Positions 51,774-60,767 of a stretch of DNA of 64,000 nt are shown here, piece after piece (position 1 is the stretch's first letter; every line of letters begins with the position of its first letter). A program made the position numbers and the translations under genes. The stretch is from an uncultured Chthonomonas sp. (GTDB taxonomy: Bacteria; Armatimonadota; Chthonomonadetes; Chthonomonadales; CAJBBX01). The stretch covers positions 1-64,000 of the forward strand of contig CAISJD010000109.1 of assembly GCA_903885605.1 (NCBI GenBank), given 5' to 3'. Under the pieces are notes generated by a model that did no database searches, was not told the origin of the DNA, and worked only from the letters and a program-made list of their open reading frames with translations.

Positions 51774-52135
51774 CAGGACTCCTGCCGGGCCTGGCAGGTG
51801 ATGCAGAAGCTGGTGTAGGGTACGGTCTCCAGCCTGGCCTGGGCGATGGCCTTGCCGCAATCCTCACATAGGCCATACTTGCCCTGTTCGATCCGCGCAA
51901 GGGCGCGCTGCACCTTGTGGAGCAGCTCCTCGACGTTCTCTGTGAGCGTCTCGCTCATCTCGCGCTCGAACATCTCGGTAGCCATGTCGGCGGGGTGGTT
52001 GGGATCGAAGTCACCCATCTGCCCCGAGCCGTCATCGGCGCCGTCGCGGACGTGGTTCAGCTCGGCCAGCAAGCGAACCCGCAGGTCGCTCAGGCGTTGT
52101 CGCAGCGAATTGGTGTCCATCATCTCTGTGGTCAT
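51773..52135 (-). CDS. DksA/TraR-family zinc-finger protein
   Basis: This 120-residue protein has a coiled N-terminal region (LRQRLSDLRVRLLAELNHVRDG), an acidic middle, and the C4 zinc finger CEDCGKAI...CITC typical of DksA/TraR (GKYGLCEDCGKAIAQARLE, then CITC). DksA binds the RNA polymerase secondary channel and tunes growth-rate control; shorter relatives have varied roles. The start at 52135 is the best of several ATGs, with a weak RBS. It heads an operon with lspA and lgt. Confidence 0.85.
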   Translation of the reverse strand: MTTEMMDTNSLRQRLSDLRVRLLAELNHVRDGADDGSGQMGDFDPNHPADMATEMFEREMSETLTENVEELLHKVQRALARIEQGKYGLCEDCGKAIAQARLETVPYTSFCITCQARQES

Positions 52136-52179
52136 GGCAGGTTCCCGCAAAGTGGATATGGGACGGCCGAGCAACTACC

Positions 52180-52185
52180 ATTATA
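52180..52185 (-). promoter_or_regulatory. -10 box of the dksA-like/lspA/lgt operon
   Basis: TATAAT on the minus strand, about 45 nt before the start codon. No good -35 is visible at 16-18 nt. Confidence 0.45.
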
Positions 52186-52289
52186 GCGCGGCTCATCCGT
52201 GCAGGAGTTCCCCCGATCGGGGACGAAATGGACTACCGGTGAGCGCGTCCTGTCCTTTCCTCGCTGGGCGCGGCAAAGGAGGGCTAGCT

Positions 52290-55200
52290 GTGAGGTGTGT
52301 GGCGCTTGCGTGGGCCCCCTTCCTGGCGGCATGGTGTATTGCGGCGCAGGCCGGGCCGGGCGACGCCGAGATGGTGAATGTGGCCCTCAGCGCCTACGGA
52401 GCCACGGCCCGGGCCTCCTCGCAGTTCGGACCCGACTACGCCGCCGACCGCGCGCTCGACGGCCGGTGGGCCCGCCGCGAAACCGACAAGTGGAACAGCC
52501 GCTCCAACGCCACGCCTCACTGGCTCGTGGTCGACCTGGGCGCGCAGCGCAAGGTCGGCCGCGTCGTGATCCGCCACGAAGGCGTTCTGCCCGGCGGCGA
52601 GGGCTTCAACACCGCGGCCTACGAGCTACAGGTCGGAGCCGGGCCGCAGGGGCCATGGTCGCCGCTGGCGCCGGCCGTGCGGGGCAACCGCCGGTCAGTG
52701 ACGGAGCACGCCGTCACTCCGCGTCCGGTGCGCTGGCTTCGGCTCTGGATCACCCAGGGCGAGCCCGGCGGGAACGAATTTGCGCGCATCCTGGAGGTCG
52801 AGGCCTACGTCAGCGAAGCCGACCTCGACGCGCCCCTGGCGCGCGCCTACGCTCCCGCCCGCTGGCGTGCGGCTCCTGGCGGCGGGCTGGAGCAGGCTGT
52901 CTGCGTCGAAGGCGCCGGGCCCGGCCTCTCGCCGCCCGCCCGCCGGGCGCGTCTGTCCATCGACGGCCGCGACGTGGCGCTGGAGCGCTACACGCCCGAC
53001 GGCCCATTCGTCGGCTGGCTTCCCGCCGCCGAGGCGCCCCGGTCCGTCACGGCCGCGTTGCGGCCTCAGGCAGGTGCCGGCGGGCCGCTTGGCCTGACGT
53101 TTGGCTTGCCCGGCAGCCGCGACCTGCAGGGGCTCGGTTTCCCGGCCCGCTTCGCCCAGGGGCGGGCGCTGGCGATCTGCTCCAGCCATCAGGACATCGC
53201 GTGGATGGACACCCCCGCCCGATGCATCCGCCAGCGCGATGAGCAGGTGATCACCCCGGCCCTGGAGCTCCTGCGCCGCGACCCGTCCGCCCGCTTCGTC
53301 ATGGAAGACACATTGGCCCTGATGGAGTACCTGGAGCGCCATCCCGACCGGAAGCCCGAGGTGCTGGCCCTGACCCGCTCCCGCAGGCTTGAGTGGGGCG
53401 CCACCTACAACCAGCCCTACGAGGGCCTACTCAGCGGCGAGATGCTGGCACGGCAGCTCTACTACGGCCGCCGCTGGCTGCAGAAGGCCCTGCCGGGCTG
53501 CGACGCCCGGGCGGCCTGGAGCCCGGACGTGCCGGGGCGCACGCTGCAGATGCCCCAGGTCCTCGCCAAGGCCGGTGCGCCCTACCTGATGCTCAGCCGG
53601 CAGGAGCCCGGCTTCTTCCGCTGGCGTAGCCCCGACGGTAGCTCCGTGCTGGCCTACTCGCCGGGGCACTACGGCACGGCGTGGGATCGCCTCTCCGGTC
53701 CCGCGCCCGAGGTCGCCCGGCGCGTGGCGCAGGATGCCGCCGCCGTCGATGCCGCACAGGCCGCGGCCGGCCTGCCCCCGCTGCTGGGCTACATCGTCTC
53801 CGTAGATGCCTCCGGCCCTCGCGACTTCGGCGATCTGGTCCGCCAGTGGCCGCGGGTCGATGCCGGCGGCGCTGCGACGGGGCTGCCGGCAGTCCCCACC
53901 TTCGCCACCGCCACGGCTGAGGAGATGATGGATCAGGTCGCCGCCGCGCACCCGCAGCTCCGGACCATCCAGGGCGAGCGGCCCAACGTCTGGCTCTACA
54001 TCCATGGTCCGACGCACCACGAGGCCATCAGCGCCGGGCGCGACGCGGCTCGGCTGCTGCCGGCGGCTGAGGCCTTCTCCGCCCTGGCCGGCCTCCGCTT
54101 GGGCTCGGCGGCGCCCTACCCGGCGAAGGCCCTGGATGCCGCCTGGCGCGCCCTGCTCTACCCCGACCACGGCTGGGGCGGCTACTACGGGGAGATCACC
54201 GATGACCTCTTCCGCGCTAAGCTCACCCAGGCGCGCGACGCGGGGCGCCGCCTCCTTGGCGATGCCACGCGGCGCCTGGCCGAACGGGTTCCGGCGGCGC
54301 CCGGCGTTGGCGTTCCGCTGGCGGTCTTCAACACCCAGCCGTGGCGCCGCTCGGGCCTGCTTGAGGCCACCGTCTCGCTTCCCCGCGGCGCCGCCCGCGG
54401 CCTGGAAGTGCGGCAGCCCGGCCACGCGCCCATGCCCGCGCAACTGCTTCGCGGCACGCGGTGGCCGGACGGCTCGCTGAAGCGCGCCACGGTGGCGGCT
54501 GCCGTCGCCTCGGTCCCGTCGCTGGGCTACACCTCGGTGCGCCTCTCGCCGGCACGGCCGGCCACCACCGGCGGCCATGCGGTCGGATCGATGCCTACCG
54601 AGCTGCTGAGCCCCCACTACCGCGTCCGCCTGGCGCCCGGCGGCATCCGCGAGGTGGTGGACCTCGGCACAGGCAAGAGCCTGTTCGACACGCGCAAGTG
54701 GCTGGCGGGCGAGCTCTTCACCATGCAGTCCGAGGGTAACGGAGCCGGTGAGTTCGACAAGGTGCAGCAGCCCACCATGGAGCAGTTCGACCGCGCCTCG
54801 ACGCACCGCCCGGTCTGGCGCGTTGTGGCGGACGGTCCGCTCTTCACGGCGGTTGAGTGGGACATGCCCCGTAGCGCAGAGCAGCTGCGCCACGCCTCCT
54901 TCAGCCAGAGGTTGACGCTCTACAAGGCCCTGAAGCGCATCGACCTGGAGACGCGCATCCGGGGCTGGGACGGCACCCCGTACCGCGAGTTTCGGCTGGC
55001 CTTTCCGACGCCCGCCCGGCGCGCCCGCGTCGCCTACCACGTGCCCATGGGGGTCTGCGAGGTGGGCAAGGGCGAGATTGCCGGAGCCGCGGGCGAGCGC
55101 TACACGCAGCCCTGCGCCGAGGTGCGCCCGCGCGATGTGCAGGAGTGGATCGCCGCGTTCGGCGACGGTTCCAGTGTGGCGCTGACGAGCGACGTGGCCG

Positions 55201-55739
55201 TCTGGGACTGGGCCGACCCCACGCCGAACCCGGCCGCCGGCGCCCTCCTGCAGCCCATCTTGCTCGCCTCGCGCCGGAGCTGCCATGGCCTGGGCAACTG
55301 GTACCTGCAGCCGGGCGACCACAGCTTCCGGTTCAGCATCACCTCGGCGGCCGGCGATTGGCGAGCCACTCGACGCGCCGCGTCCGATGCCGGGGCCCCG
55401 TTCGTGTCCGCCGCCGCTCAAGGCCGCCGCGGCGACCTGCCGCCGGAGATGAGCCTCTGCTCGGCCTCGGGCCGAAACGTCGATATTACCGCCGTGAAGC
55501 GCGCCGAGGAGGGCTCGGACCTGGCGGTGCGGCTCTGCGAGATGGAAGGCGTCGGCGGCACGGTCCGGCTGGAGCTGTCCGAGCCCGTCTCCGAGGCCCG
55601 CTCCGCCAACCTGATCGAGTACCCGGGCGGCCCGTTACGCCACGCGGCAGCCTGCGTCGAAGCGCCCGTGGGCGCCTATGCTATCGAGACCCTCTTGGTG
55701 CGGCCGCGCAAACCGGCCGCGCCCCGTCGAACGCCCTAG
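52290..55739 (+). CDS. Exported GH38-like enzyme with N-terminal F5/8C (CBM32-like) domain
   Basis: This 1149-residue protein starts at a GTG with GGAGG 7 nt upstream and has a signal peptide (MRCVALAWAPFLAAWCIAAQA). Residues about 25-175 form an F5/8-type-C/CBM32-like domain (ATARASSQFGPDYAADRALD, then HWLVVDLGAQRKVGRVVIRH). The GH38-like part begins near ICSSHQDIAWMDTP with the expected zinc His/Asp, followed by AAWSPDVPGRTLQMPQVLAKAG with the putative nucleophile Asp. Large C-terminal beta domains follow. It would cleave alpha-mannosides outside the cytoplasm, unlike the cytoplasmic GH38 at 33867. A URO-D-like gene follows after 11 nt. Confidence 0.82.
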   Translation: MRCVALAWAPFLAAWCIAAQAGPGDAEMVNVALSAYGATARASSQFGPDYAADRALDGRWARRETDKWNSRSNATPHWLVVDLGAQRKVGRVVIRHEGVLPGGEGFNTAAYELQVGAGPQGPWSPLAPAVRGNRRSVTEHAVTPRPVRWLRLWITQGEPGGNEFARILEVEAYVSEADLDAPLARAYAPARWRAAPGGGLEQAVCVEGAGPGLSPPARRARLSIDGRDVALERYTPDGPFVGWLPAAEAPRSVTAALRPQAGAGGPLGLTFGLPGSRDLQGLGFPARFAQGRALAICSSHQDIAWMDTPARCIRQRDEQVITPALELLRRDPSARFVMEDTLALMEYLERHPDRKPEVLALTRSRRLEWGATYNQPYEGLLSGEMLARQLYYGRRWLQKALPGCDARAAWSPDVPGRTLQMPQVLAKAGAPYLMLSRQEPGFFRWRSPDGSSVLAYSPGHYGTAWDRLSGPAPEVARRVAQDAAAVDAAQAAAGLPPLLGYIVSVDASGPRDFGDLVRQWPRVDAGGAATGLPAVPTFATATAEEMMDQVAAAHPQLRTIQGERPNVWLYIHGPTHHEAISAGRDAARLLPAAEAFSALAGLRLGSAAPYPAKALDAAWRALLYPDHGWGGYYGEITDDLFRAKLTQARDAGRRLLGDATRRLAERVPAAPGVGVPLAVFNTQPWRRSGLLEATVSLPRGAARGLEVRQPGHAPMPAQLLRGTRWPDGSLKRATVAAAVASVPSLGYTSVRLSPARPATTGGHAVGSMPTELLSPHYRVRLAPGGIREVVDLGTGKSLFDTRKWLAGELFTMQSEGNGAGEFDKVQQPTMEQFDRASTHRPVWRVVADGPLFTAVEWDMPRSAEQLRHASFSQRLTLYKALKRIDLETRIRGWDGTPYREFRLAFPTPARRARVAYHVPMGVCEVGKGEIAGAAGERYTQPCAEVRPRDVQEWIAAFGDGSSVALTSDVAVWDWADPTPNPAAGALLQPILLASRRSCHGLGNWYLQPGDHSFRFSITSAAGDWRATRRAASDAGAPFVSAAAQGRRGDLPPEMSLCSASGRNVDITAVKRAEEGSDLAVRLCEMEGVGGTVRLELSEPVSEARSANLIEYPGGPLRHAAACVEAPVGAYAIETLLVRPRKPAAPRRTP

Positions 55740-55750
55740 GAGAAGAACCA

Positions 55751-57175
55751 ATGCCGCAGGACATGGAAGCCCTCTACCAGACCCGCCTGGCTCGCTATAC
55801 CACGGCTATGCGCAACGAGATGCCGGACATGGCGCCCATCCGACCCTTCGTGGCCGAGTTCACCGCGGCCTACTGCGGCATGACCTGCCAGGAGGTCACG
55901 CACGACTACCGCAAGGCCTTCACGGCGGCGCGCCGATGCGCGGCGGAGTTCGACTGGGACGCCGTGGTATCGAACATGGTCTATGTCTGGACCGGCCTCA
56001 CCGAGGCCATCGGCCTCCGATACTATGGCGTCCCCGGCATCGACGTGCCCGCGAACACAGGCTTCCAGTACCGCGAGCCCGGCGAGGAAGGCGCCCACAT
56101 GAAGGCCGACGAGTATGACGCCCTCATCGCCGACCCCACGGGCTTCCTCTACAACGTCTGGCTTCCCCGCGTGACGCGCTCGGTGGCCGGACCCGGATCG
56201 CCGTCATCCACCGCCGGGACGCTGGCCCTCGTGAAGGGTTCCATGGCGATGATGCAGTACTTCACCGCCTTCGGCGACCAGAACGCCGCGCTACGCTCCG
56301 AGAGCGGCACGGTGAGCGCCATCGCCGGCATCCTCAAGGCGCCGCTGGATATCCTGGGCGACAAGCTCCGCGGCTACATGGGCCTCACCATGGACCTGCT
56401 GACCCAGCCGGAGAAGGTTCGGCGCGCCTGCGAAGCGTTGGCGCCGCACCTGCTCGCGGTGGCCGTCGGCAGCGCCGACCCGACCAAGCAGACGCCCGTG
56501 GGCTTCTGGATGCACCGCGGCTGTGTGCCCTTCGTCACGCCGCAGCAGTTCGAGACCGTCTACTGGCCCACGCTCAAGCCCATCATCGAGGAGCTATGGG
56601 CGCGTGGCATCCAGACCCTCTTCTATGCCGAGGGCAAGTGGGACCACCATCTGGCGCGCTTCCGCGAACTGCCGGCCGGCAGCCTCGTCATGCACGTCGA
56701 CCAGAGCGACATCTTCGCCGTCCACCGCGCCGTGGGCGACCGCTTCTGCCTCAGCGGCGGCATCCCGAACGTGCTGCTCAGCTATGGGAAGCCCGAGGAG
56801 GTCCACGAGTTCACTCGCAAGGTACTGGCCGAGGTCGGTGCCGACGGAGGCTATATCGTCGATGCCGGCGCCATCATGCAGAACGACACGCGCACGGAGA
56901 ACCTGCGGGCCATGACGCAGGCCGCCCGCGACTTCGGCGGCTACTCGCGGGGCCACTCGCGCCTGCAGCCTTCGAAGCCCTCCGGCATGGAGCCCGGCTC
57001 GGCCATTGGCCGCCTGCCCGCGCCGAGCCTGGCCCCCGGCCTCTGCGCCGACTATGCCGCGGCCACCGTGGGCCGGGAGCCGACGCAAGGTGATGCGGAC
57101 CTGGATCGGGCCATCTGGTCGGATGTCGAGGGATTGGCCTACACGTTCATCTGGCAAGTGCTGCTCTCGTTCTGA
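55751..57175 (+). CDS. URO-D-like protein, long form
   Basis: This 474-residue protein is longer than usual URO-D members. DILGDKLRGYMGLTMDLLTQ and CVPFVTPQQFETVYWPTLKP, then ELPAGSLVMHVDQSDIFAVH and FCLSGGIPNVLLSYGKPEEV are URO-D-type barrel segments. No obvious Cys/His zinc motif is present, unlike the copy at 21708. Extra sequence at both ends (about 80 residues each) is unassigned. AGGAG precedes the ATG. It is cotranscribed with the GH38-like enzyme upstream. Confidence 0.78.
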   Translation: MPQDMEALYQTRLARYTTAMRNEMPDMAPIRPFVAEFTAAYCGMTCQEVTHDYRKAFTAARRCAAEFDWDAVVSNMVYVWTGLTEAIGLRYYGVPGIDVPANTGFQYREPGEEGAHMKADEYDALIADPTGFLYNVWLPRVTRSVAGPGSPSSTAGTLALVKGSMAMMQYFTAFGDQNAALRSESGTVSAIAGILKAPLDILGDKLRGYMGLTMDLLTQPEKVRRACEALAPHLLAVAVGSADPTKQTPVGFWMHRGCVPFVTPQQFETVYWPTLKPIIEELWARGIQTLFYAEGKWDHHLARFRELPAGSLVMHVDQSDIFAVHRAVGDRFCLSGGIPNVLLSYGKPEEVHEFTRKVLAEVGADGGYIVDAGAIMQNDTRTENLRAMTQAARDFGGYSRGHSRLQPSKPSGMEPGSAIGRLPAPSLAPGLCADYAAATVGREPTQGDADLDRAIWSDVEGLAYTFIWQVLLSF

Positions 57176-57276
57176 GGCCTGCTCTCCCGGGCCGCCGCTG
57201 GGCCCGTCAGGTAGACTCTCAGGCCGGCGGGCGTCGGGTTGGGTAGCGGCGGCGCGGGGAAGGGTGGTATCAGGGC

Positions 57277-58269
57277 ATGGTGCGCGTAGCGGTGGTGGGT
57301 CTCGGTCCAATCGGCAACAGGCATTCGGACATGTACCGGCTGTCGCCCCTTGCCGAGCTGGTGGGTGTCTGTGATAGGCTGCAGGATCGGCGCGAGGCGG
57401 GCGCCCGGCGGCTCGGCGTGCCCGGCTTCGCCTCGGTGGAGGAGATGTGCTCCGCGCTGGCGCCGGACATCGTCAGCGTCGCTACCGGCGGAGTTGAGTA
57501 CGGGAGCGACCACTTCGAGCCCACCATGCAGGCCCTGGAGGCCGGCTGCCACGTCCTCTGTGAGAAGCCGATTTGCAACACCATCCCGGAGGCCGAACAG
57601 ATGGTGCGCCGCGCCCGAGAGCTTCGGCGTTGCTTCGGTGTCGATATGAACCACCGGTTCACGCCGGCGGCGCGCGTGGCCAAGCGATGGCAGGACGAGG
57701 GCCGGCTGGGCCACCTGCTTTTCGTGAACATGGCGATGTGGATCTACAACCCAACGGAGAGCTCGCCCTACTTCCAGCTGAAGGCCCTGCATCCTCATAC
57801 GGTGGACATCATGCGTTACTTCTGCGGGGACGTCGAGGCGGTGCAGTGCTTCGCTACCAAGGCGCCCGGCCGTTCGCTCTGGTCTACCGCGCAGTTCAAC
57901 ATGCGGTTCGTGAACGGGGCCGTGGGCTCCCTGACCGGCAGCTACGACATCCAGCGCGGCCATCCCATGGAACGGTGCGAGGTCGCAGGTACCGCGGGGC
58001 GCCTGGTGATTGATGACATGTACCGGGAGGCCACCCTCTACCCGGCGGGCGACATGGAGAAGCGGGTGTACACTAATCCGGTATTCGGCGGGATGGAGAG
58101 CTTTGTGGATACGTTCCGCAACCGCCTTCACCGGTTTGTGGAGCAGGTGGACGAGGGCGCCGATCCCGATGAGATCGACGGTAGCGGCGCCGACGGCCTG
58201 GCGGCCCAGAGGGTGCTCGCCGCCGCCATCGAATCGCTTGATACCGAGCGTGTGGTCCGGGTCGCCTGA
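57277..58269 (+). CDS. Cytoplasmic Gfo/Idh/MocA-family oxidoreductase
   Basis: This 330-residue protein starts MVRVAVVGLGPIGNRHSDMY, a Rossmann motif without signal peptide. AGCHVLCEKPICNTIPEAEQ carries the catalytic Lys-Pro, and MNHRFTPAARVAKRWQDEGRLG with ALHPHTVDIMRYFCG is typical of the second domain. It likely oxidises or reduces a sugar or inositol-like compound with NAD(P). The RBS is weak. It lies 101 nt after the URO-D-like gene. Confidence 0.92.
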   Translation: MVRVAVVGLGPIGNRHSDMYRLSPLAELVGVCDRLQDRREAGARRLGVPGFASVEEMCSALAPDIVSVATGGVEYGSDHFEPTMQALEAGCHVLCEKPICNTIPEAEQMVRRARELRRCFGVDMNHRFTPAARVAKRWQDEGRLGHLLFVNMAMWIYNPTESSPYFQLKALHPHTVDIMRYFCGDVEAVQCFATKAPGRSLWSTAQFNMRFVNGAVGSLTGSYDIQRGHPMERCEVAGTAGRLVIDDMYREATLYPAGDMEKRVYTNPVFGGMESFVDTFRNRLHRFVEQVDEGADPDEIDGSGADGLAAQRVLAAAIESLDTERVVRVA

Positions 58270-58314
58270 CCCGGGGACGCCCGCTGTCGTGCCGCCCTGG
58301 AGGAGACGCTGCAT

Positions 58315-59553
58315 ATGGGACTCTGGCCCTTCAACCGCAATCGCAGGAAGCTGCCCTTTGAGGACCTGGGTGCATTAGGCGCGGACGCCGCGAACCCGGG
58401 CGGGCCCGGCAGGAGGGCCAAGTCCGGGGCAAGGGCCGACGACGTCGAGCTCACCACATGGGACCATCCCGAACGGGCCCAGCGCCTACGGGCTTTCATC
58501 GCCCTCTGGTTCGTGGTAGCCGCCGCCGTCACGGGGTACTTCCTCTACCAGCGTGCCCTTGAACTGGCGGACCCCAACCGCAACCTGACCAACGTCCTGG
58601 GCTCCGTCGGCGGCCAGACCAGCGCAGTGCTGCGCGACGCGGACGTCATCAAGATCCTTAACACCAAGTACAAGCTCCAGCCGCGGTTCCTCTCCGCGCT
58701 CTCGCTGCCGATGGTCGAGACACCGCCGTCGGGCCAGGACTTCCTCTGGCCGTCGAACCCCTATGGCGTGGCCATCTACAGGCGCGGGGTCAAGCGGCCG
58801 ATGGTGGCGTCGCAGGTGCTCTTCACGTCGCCACTGGTGGTCTTCTCGCGCCCCGAGGTCACGCAGGCGCTCTACGCGCGGGGAATGGTGGGTGTCGGCA
58901 GCGGGGGCAACTACCGCGTCGATATGCGTGCCCTCGCGAACCTGATCGCCGGCAACCGGCCGTGGAGCGATCTGGGCGTCAGCCGGTACCGCGGCCCGAT
59001 CTCGCTGGGCACCACCCTGCCCGACCAGACGAACCTCGGAATGATCCACGCCGGGCTCTGTGCGAACATCCTGCTGGGCGGCCGTGTGAAGACCACCGCT
59101 GACGTGGGGGCTGTGAAGTCACGTCTCCGCCTGGTTTTCCAGGGAGGCAACCTGATCGGCGAGAACTCCGAGGACACGGTCCCGGACTTCATGACGGCGC
59201 GGAACGTGCGGCAGCCACTGATGATGGGGTATGAGAGCGAGGCGCTCGACTTCAAGCTGTCGCTTCAGCGGCTGCCCCAGCCAAATGCCAGGATCGGCGA
59301 CGTGCTGTACCCGAACCCCACGGTCTGGCGTACGCACCCCTTCATTGCGATCAACCTGCGGGGCAAGAAGCTGATGGAGGCCCTGGCGGACCCGGCGATC
59401 CGCGATATCGCCTGGGAGCGTTACGGCTTGCGGCCGGTCTCCGGGACCAGCAACGCCTCTGTGATCACCGCCATGCATGTTCCGAGCCAGATCGACGGGA
59501 TCATCGCGCTACCTGATATCAGCATCGTGGGCGCCCTTCTGGAAGGCCTGTAG
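58315..59553 (+). CDS. Membrane-anchored binding-protein-like protein
   Basis: This 412-residue protein has a basic cytoplasmic N-terminus (about 60 residues), one transmembrane helix (AFIALWFVVAAAVTGYFLY) and an extracytoplasmic domain of about 320 residues. QVLFTSPLVVFSRPEVTQAL and ISLGTTLPDQTNLGMIHAGL resemble the two-lobe type 2 periplasmic-binding fold (substrate-binding domain) in outline. No permease or ATPase is nearby. Start supported by GGAGGAG. Function unknown. Confidence 0.6.
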   Translation: MGLWPFNRNRRKLPFEDLGALGADAANPGGPGRRAKSGARADDVELTTWDHPERAQRLRAFIALWFVVAAAVTGYFLYQRALELADPNRNLTNVLGSVGGQTSAVLRDADVIKILNTKYKLQPRFLSALSLPMVETPPSGQDFLWPSNPYGVAIYRRGVKRPMVASQVLFTSPLVVFSRPEVTQALYARGMVGVGSGGNYRVDMRALANLIAGNRPWSDLGVSRYRGPISLGTTLPDQTNLGMIHAGLCANILLGGRVKTTADVGAVKSRLRLVFQGGNLIGENSEDTVPDFMTARNVRQPLMMGYESEALDFKLSLQRLPQPNARIGDVLYPNPTVWRTHPFIAINLRGKKLMEALADPAIRDIAWERYGLRPVSGTSNASVITAMHVPSQIDGIIALPDISIVGALLEGL

Positions 59554-59563
59554 CCCAGAACTG

Positions 59564-59577
59564 AGGGGCTCGCCCCT
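59564..59577. terminator. Short hairpin between convergent genes
   Basis: AGGGG-CTCG-CCCCT at 59564-59577, with TT on the plus side. Weak but correctly placed between the binding-protein-like gene and the barrel gene. Confidence 0.45.
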
Positions 59578-59637
59578 TCGGCATGTCGCCTGGGAGCGGG
59601 CCCCTATCGCATGATGCCTGCCGGACCGGCCTATGGC

Positions 59638-60651
59638 TTACAGGCTACGGCGTACCTGGAAGGCATGCGTCGTCGTGCCGCCCATGCCGGGCATGTCGAG
59701 CGTGTTCTTACCGGAGAAGGCATAGCCCACATCCCAACCGTGGGTCTTCACGCCGACCCCGCCCGTCAGCTTGCCCTCGTAGGCGCCCATTCGGAGCGCG
59801 ACGACGCCGAGGCGACGCTCAAGGCCGACCATGGTGCCGCGGCGGGCCGTCTTGGTGCCGGCGCCCACGATGGCGATGTCCTCATGGTCGATGAGGAGCG
59901 TGGTGTTCTCGTTCTCCCAGAGGGCCAGTCCGACGCGGATCGCCGTTGAGTGGAACAGGTTGACGTTGTCGGCCAGGCCGAGGGCCGTGGCGCGCTGCAC
60001 GACGCGCTCCATGTAGTTGTCGTACGTCGCGCCGATGCTGGAGTTGGCCGACAGCTTGTAGGTCAGTCCGATGCGGCCGCCGGGCACCTTCGGGCGGCTG
60101 CTCAACTCGGTCACCGTGCCGAGGCCGGTGGCGCTGAACTTGGACTGCGTGCTCAGGTACGCCGTACCCACGCCGACCGCCAACCGGTTGTTGACGCGCC
60201 ACGCGTACTCGATAGAGACATCATCCTCGCTGGCCTCAAGGTTCAGCGGTGTCGACCCAACGCGCATGGTGCCTTTGGCCTTGGCGATGGTCCCGACGAC
60301 TTTGAACCGCTGGTTCGTGCCGATGGTGCCGCCCATACCCACGAAGTACCTGTTGACATCGGGGAGCGACTCGAACGGCGAGACGGTGTAGTGCCCCTCG
60401 ACCGCGTAGCCGGGAAGGCTGACCAGGGCGGCGGGGTTGGCATGCCACGTGTCGCGGTCATCGCCGACGCACGCGTTGCCCAGCGCCATGTGTCGGATGT
60501 CGACGACGCCGGACGAGCCCCACGGATGGAGTGCCGCATAGTTCTCCGACGGAATGGGGAGGCCGGGTGGGACGGAGGCTCCGGAAACTCCGGGCAGGAG
60601 CGCCGCTGCCACCAGCGACATGGCCCACGGTACTCGGGTACGGCTGCGCAT
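59638..60651 (-). CDS. Predicted outer-membrane barrel, OmpP1/FadL-like
   Basis: This 337-residue protein has a signal peptide (MRSRTRVPWAMSLVAAALLPGVSGA), then ALGNACVGDDRDTWHANPAALVSL, which resembles the start of OmpP1/FadL/PorV-type barrels. Alternating strands follow (GTAYLSTQSKFSATGL, TTLLIDHEDIAIVGAG, WDVGYAFSGKN). It does not end in Phe, but in RRSL. It may transport hydrophobic compounds or act in protein export like PorV. AAAGG precedes the ATG at 60651. Strong TATAAT lies upstream. Confidence 0.72.
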   Translation of the reverse strand: MRSRTRVPWAMSLVAAALLPGVSGASVPPGLPIPSENYAALHPWGSSGVVDIRHMALGNACVGDDRDTWHANPAALVSLPGYAVEGHYTVSPFESLPDVNRYFVGMGGTIGTNQRFKVVGTIAKAKGTMRVGSTPLNLEASEDDVSIEYAWRVNNRLAVGVGTAYLSTQSKFSATGLGTVTELSSRPKVPGGRIGLTYKLSANSSIGATYDNYMERVVQRATALGLADNVNLFHSTAIRVGLALWENENTTLLIDHEDIAIVGAGTKTARRGTMVGLERRLGVVALRMGAYEGKLTGGVGVKTHGWDVGYAFSGKNTLDMPGMGGTTTHAFQVRRSL

Positions 60652-60741
60652 GGGTGTTTCGCCTTTCCAAGTAGGGTGCTTGTGTTGCCCGCCGGCTCTC
60701 GGAGCCGACACCGGCGCCGTCCAGCGTGCGCACCGTCCGGC

Positions 60742-60747
60742 ATTATA
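60742..60747 (-). promoter_or_regulatory. -10 box of the barrel gene
   Basis: TATAAT on the minus strand about 90 nt ahead of the start. No good -35 is seen. A CGGCTC-TCG-GAGCCG hairpin lies in the leader. Confidence 0.45.
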
Positions 60748-60767
60748 TCTGCTGGAGGGTCACCGTG

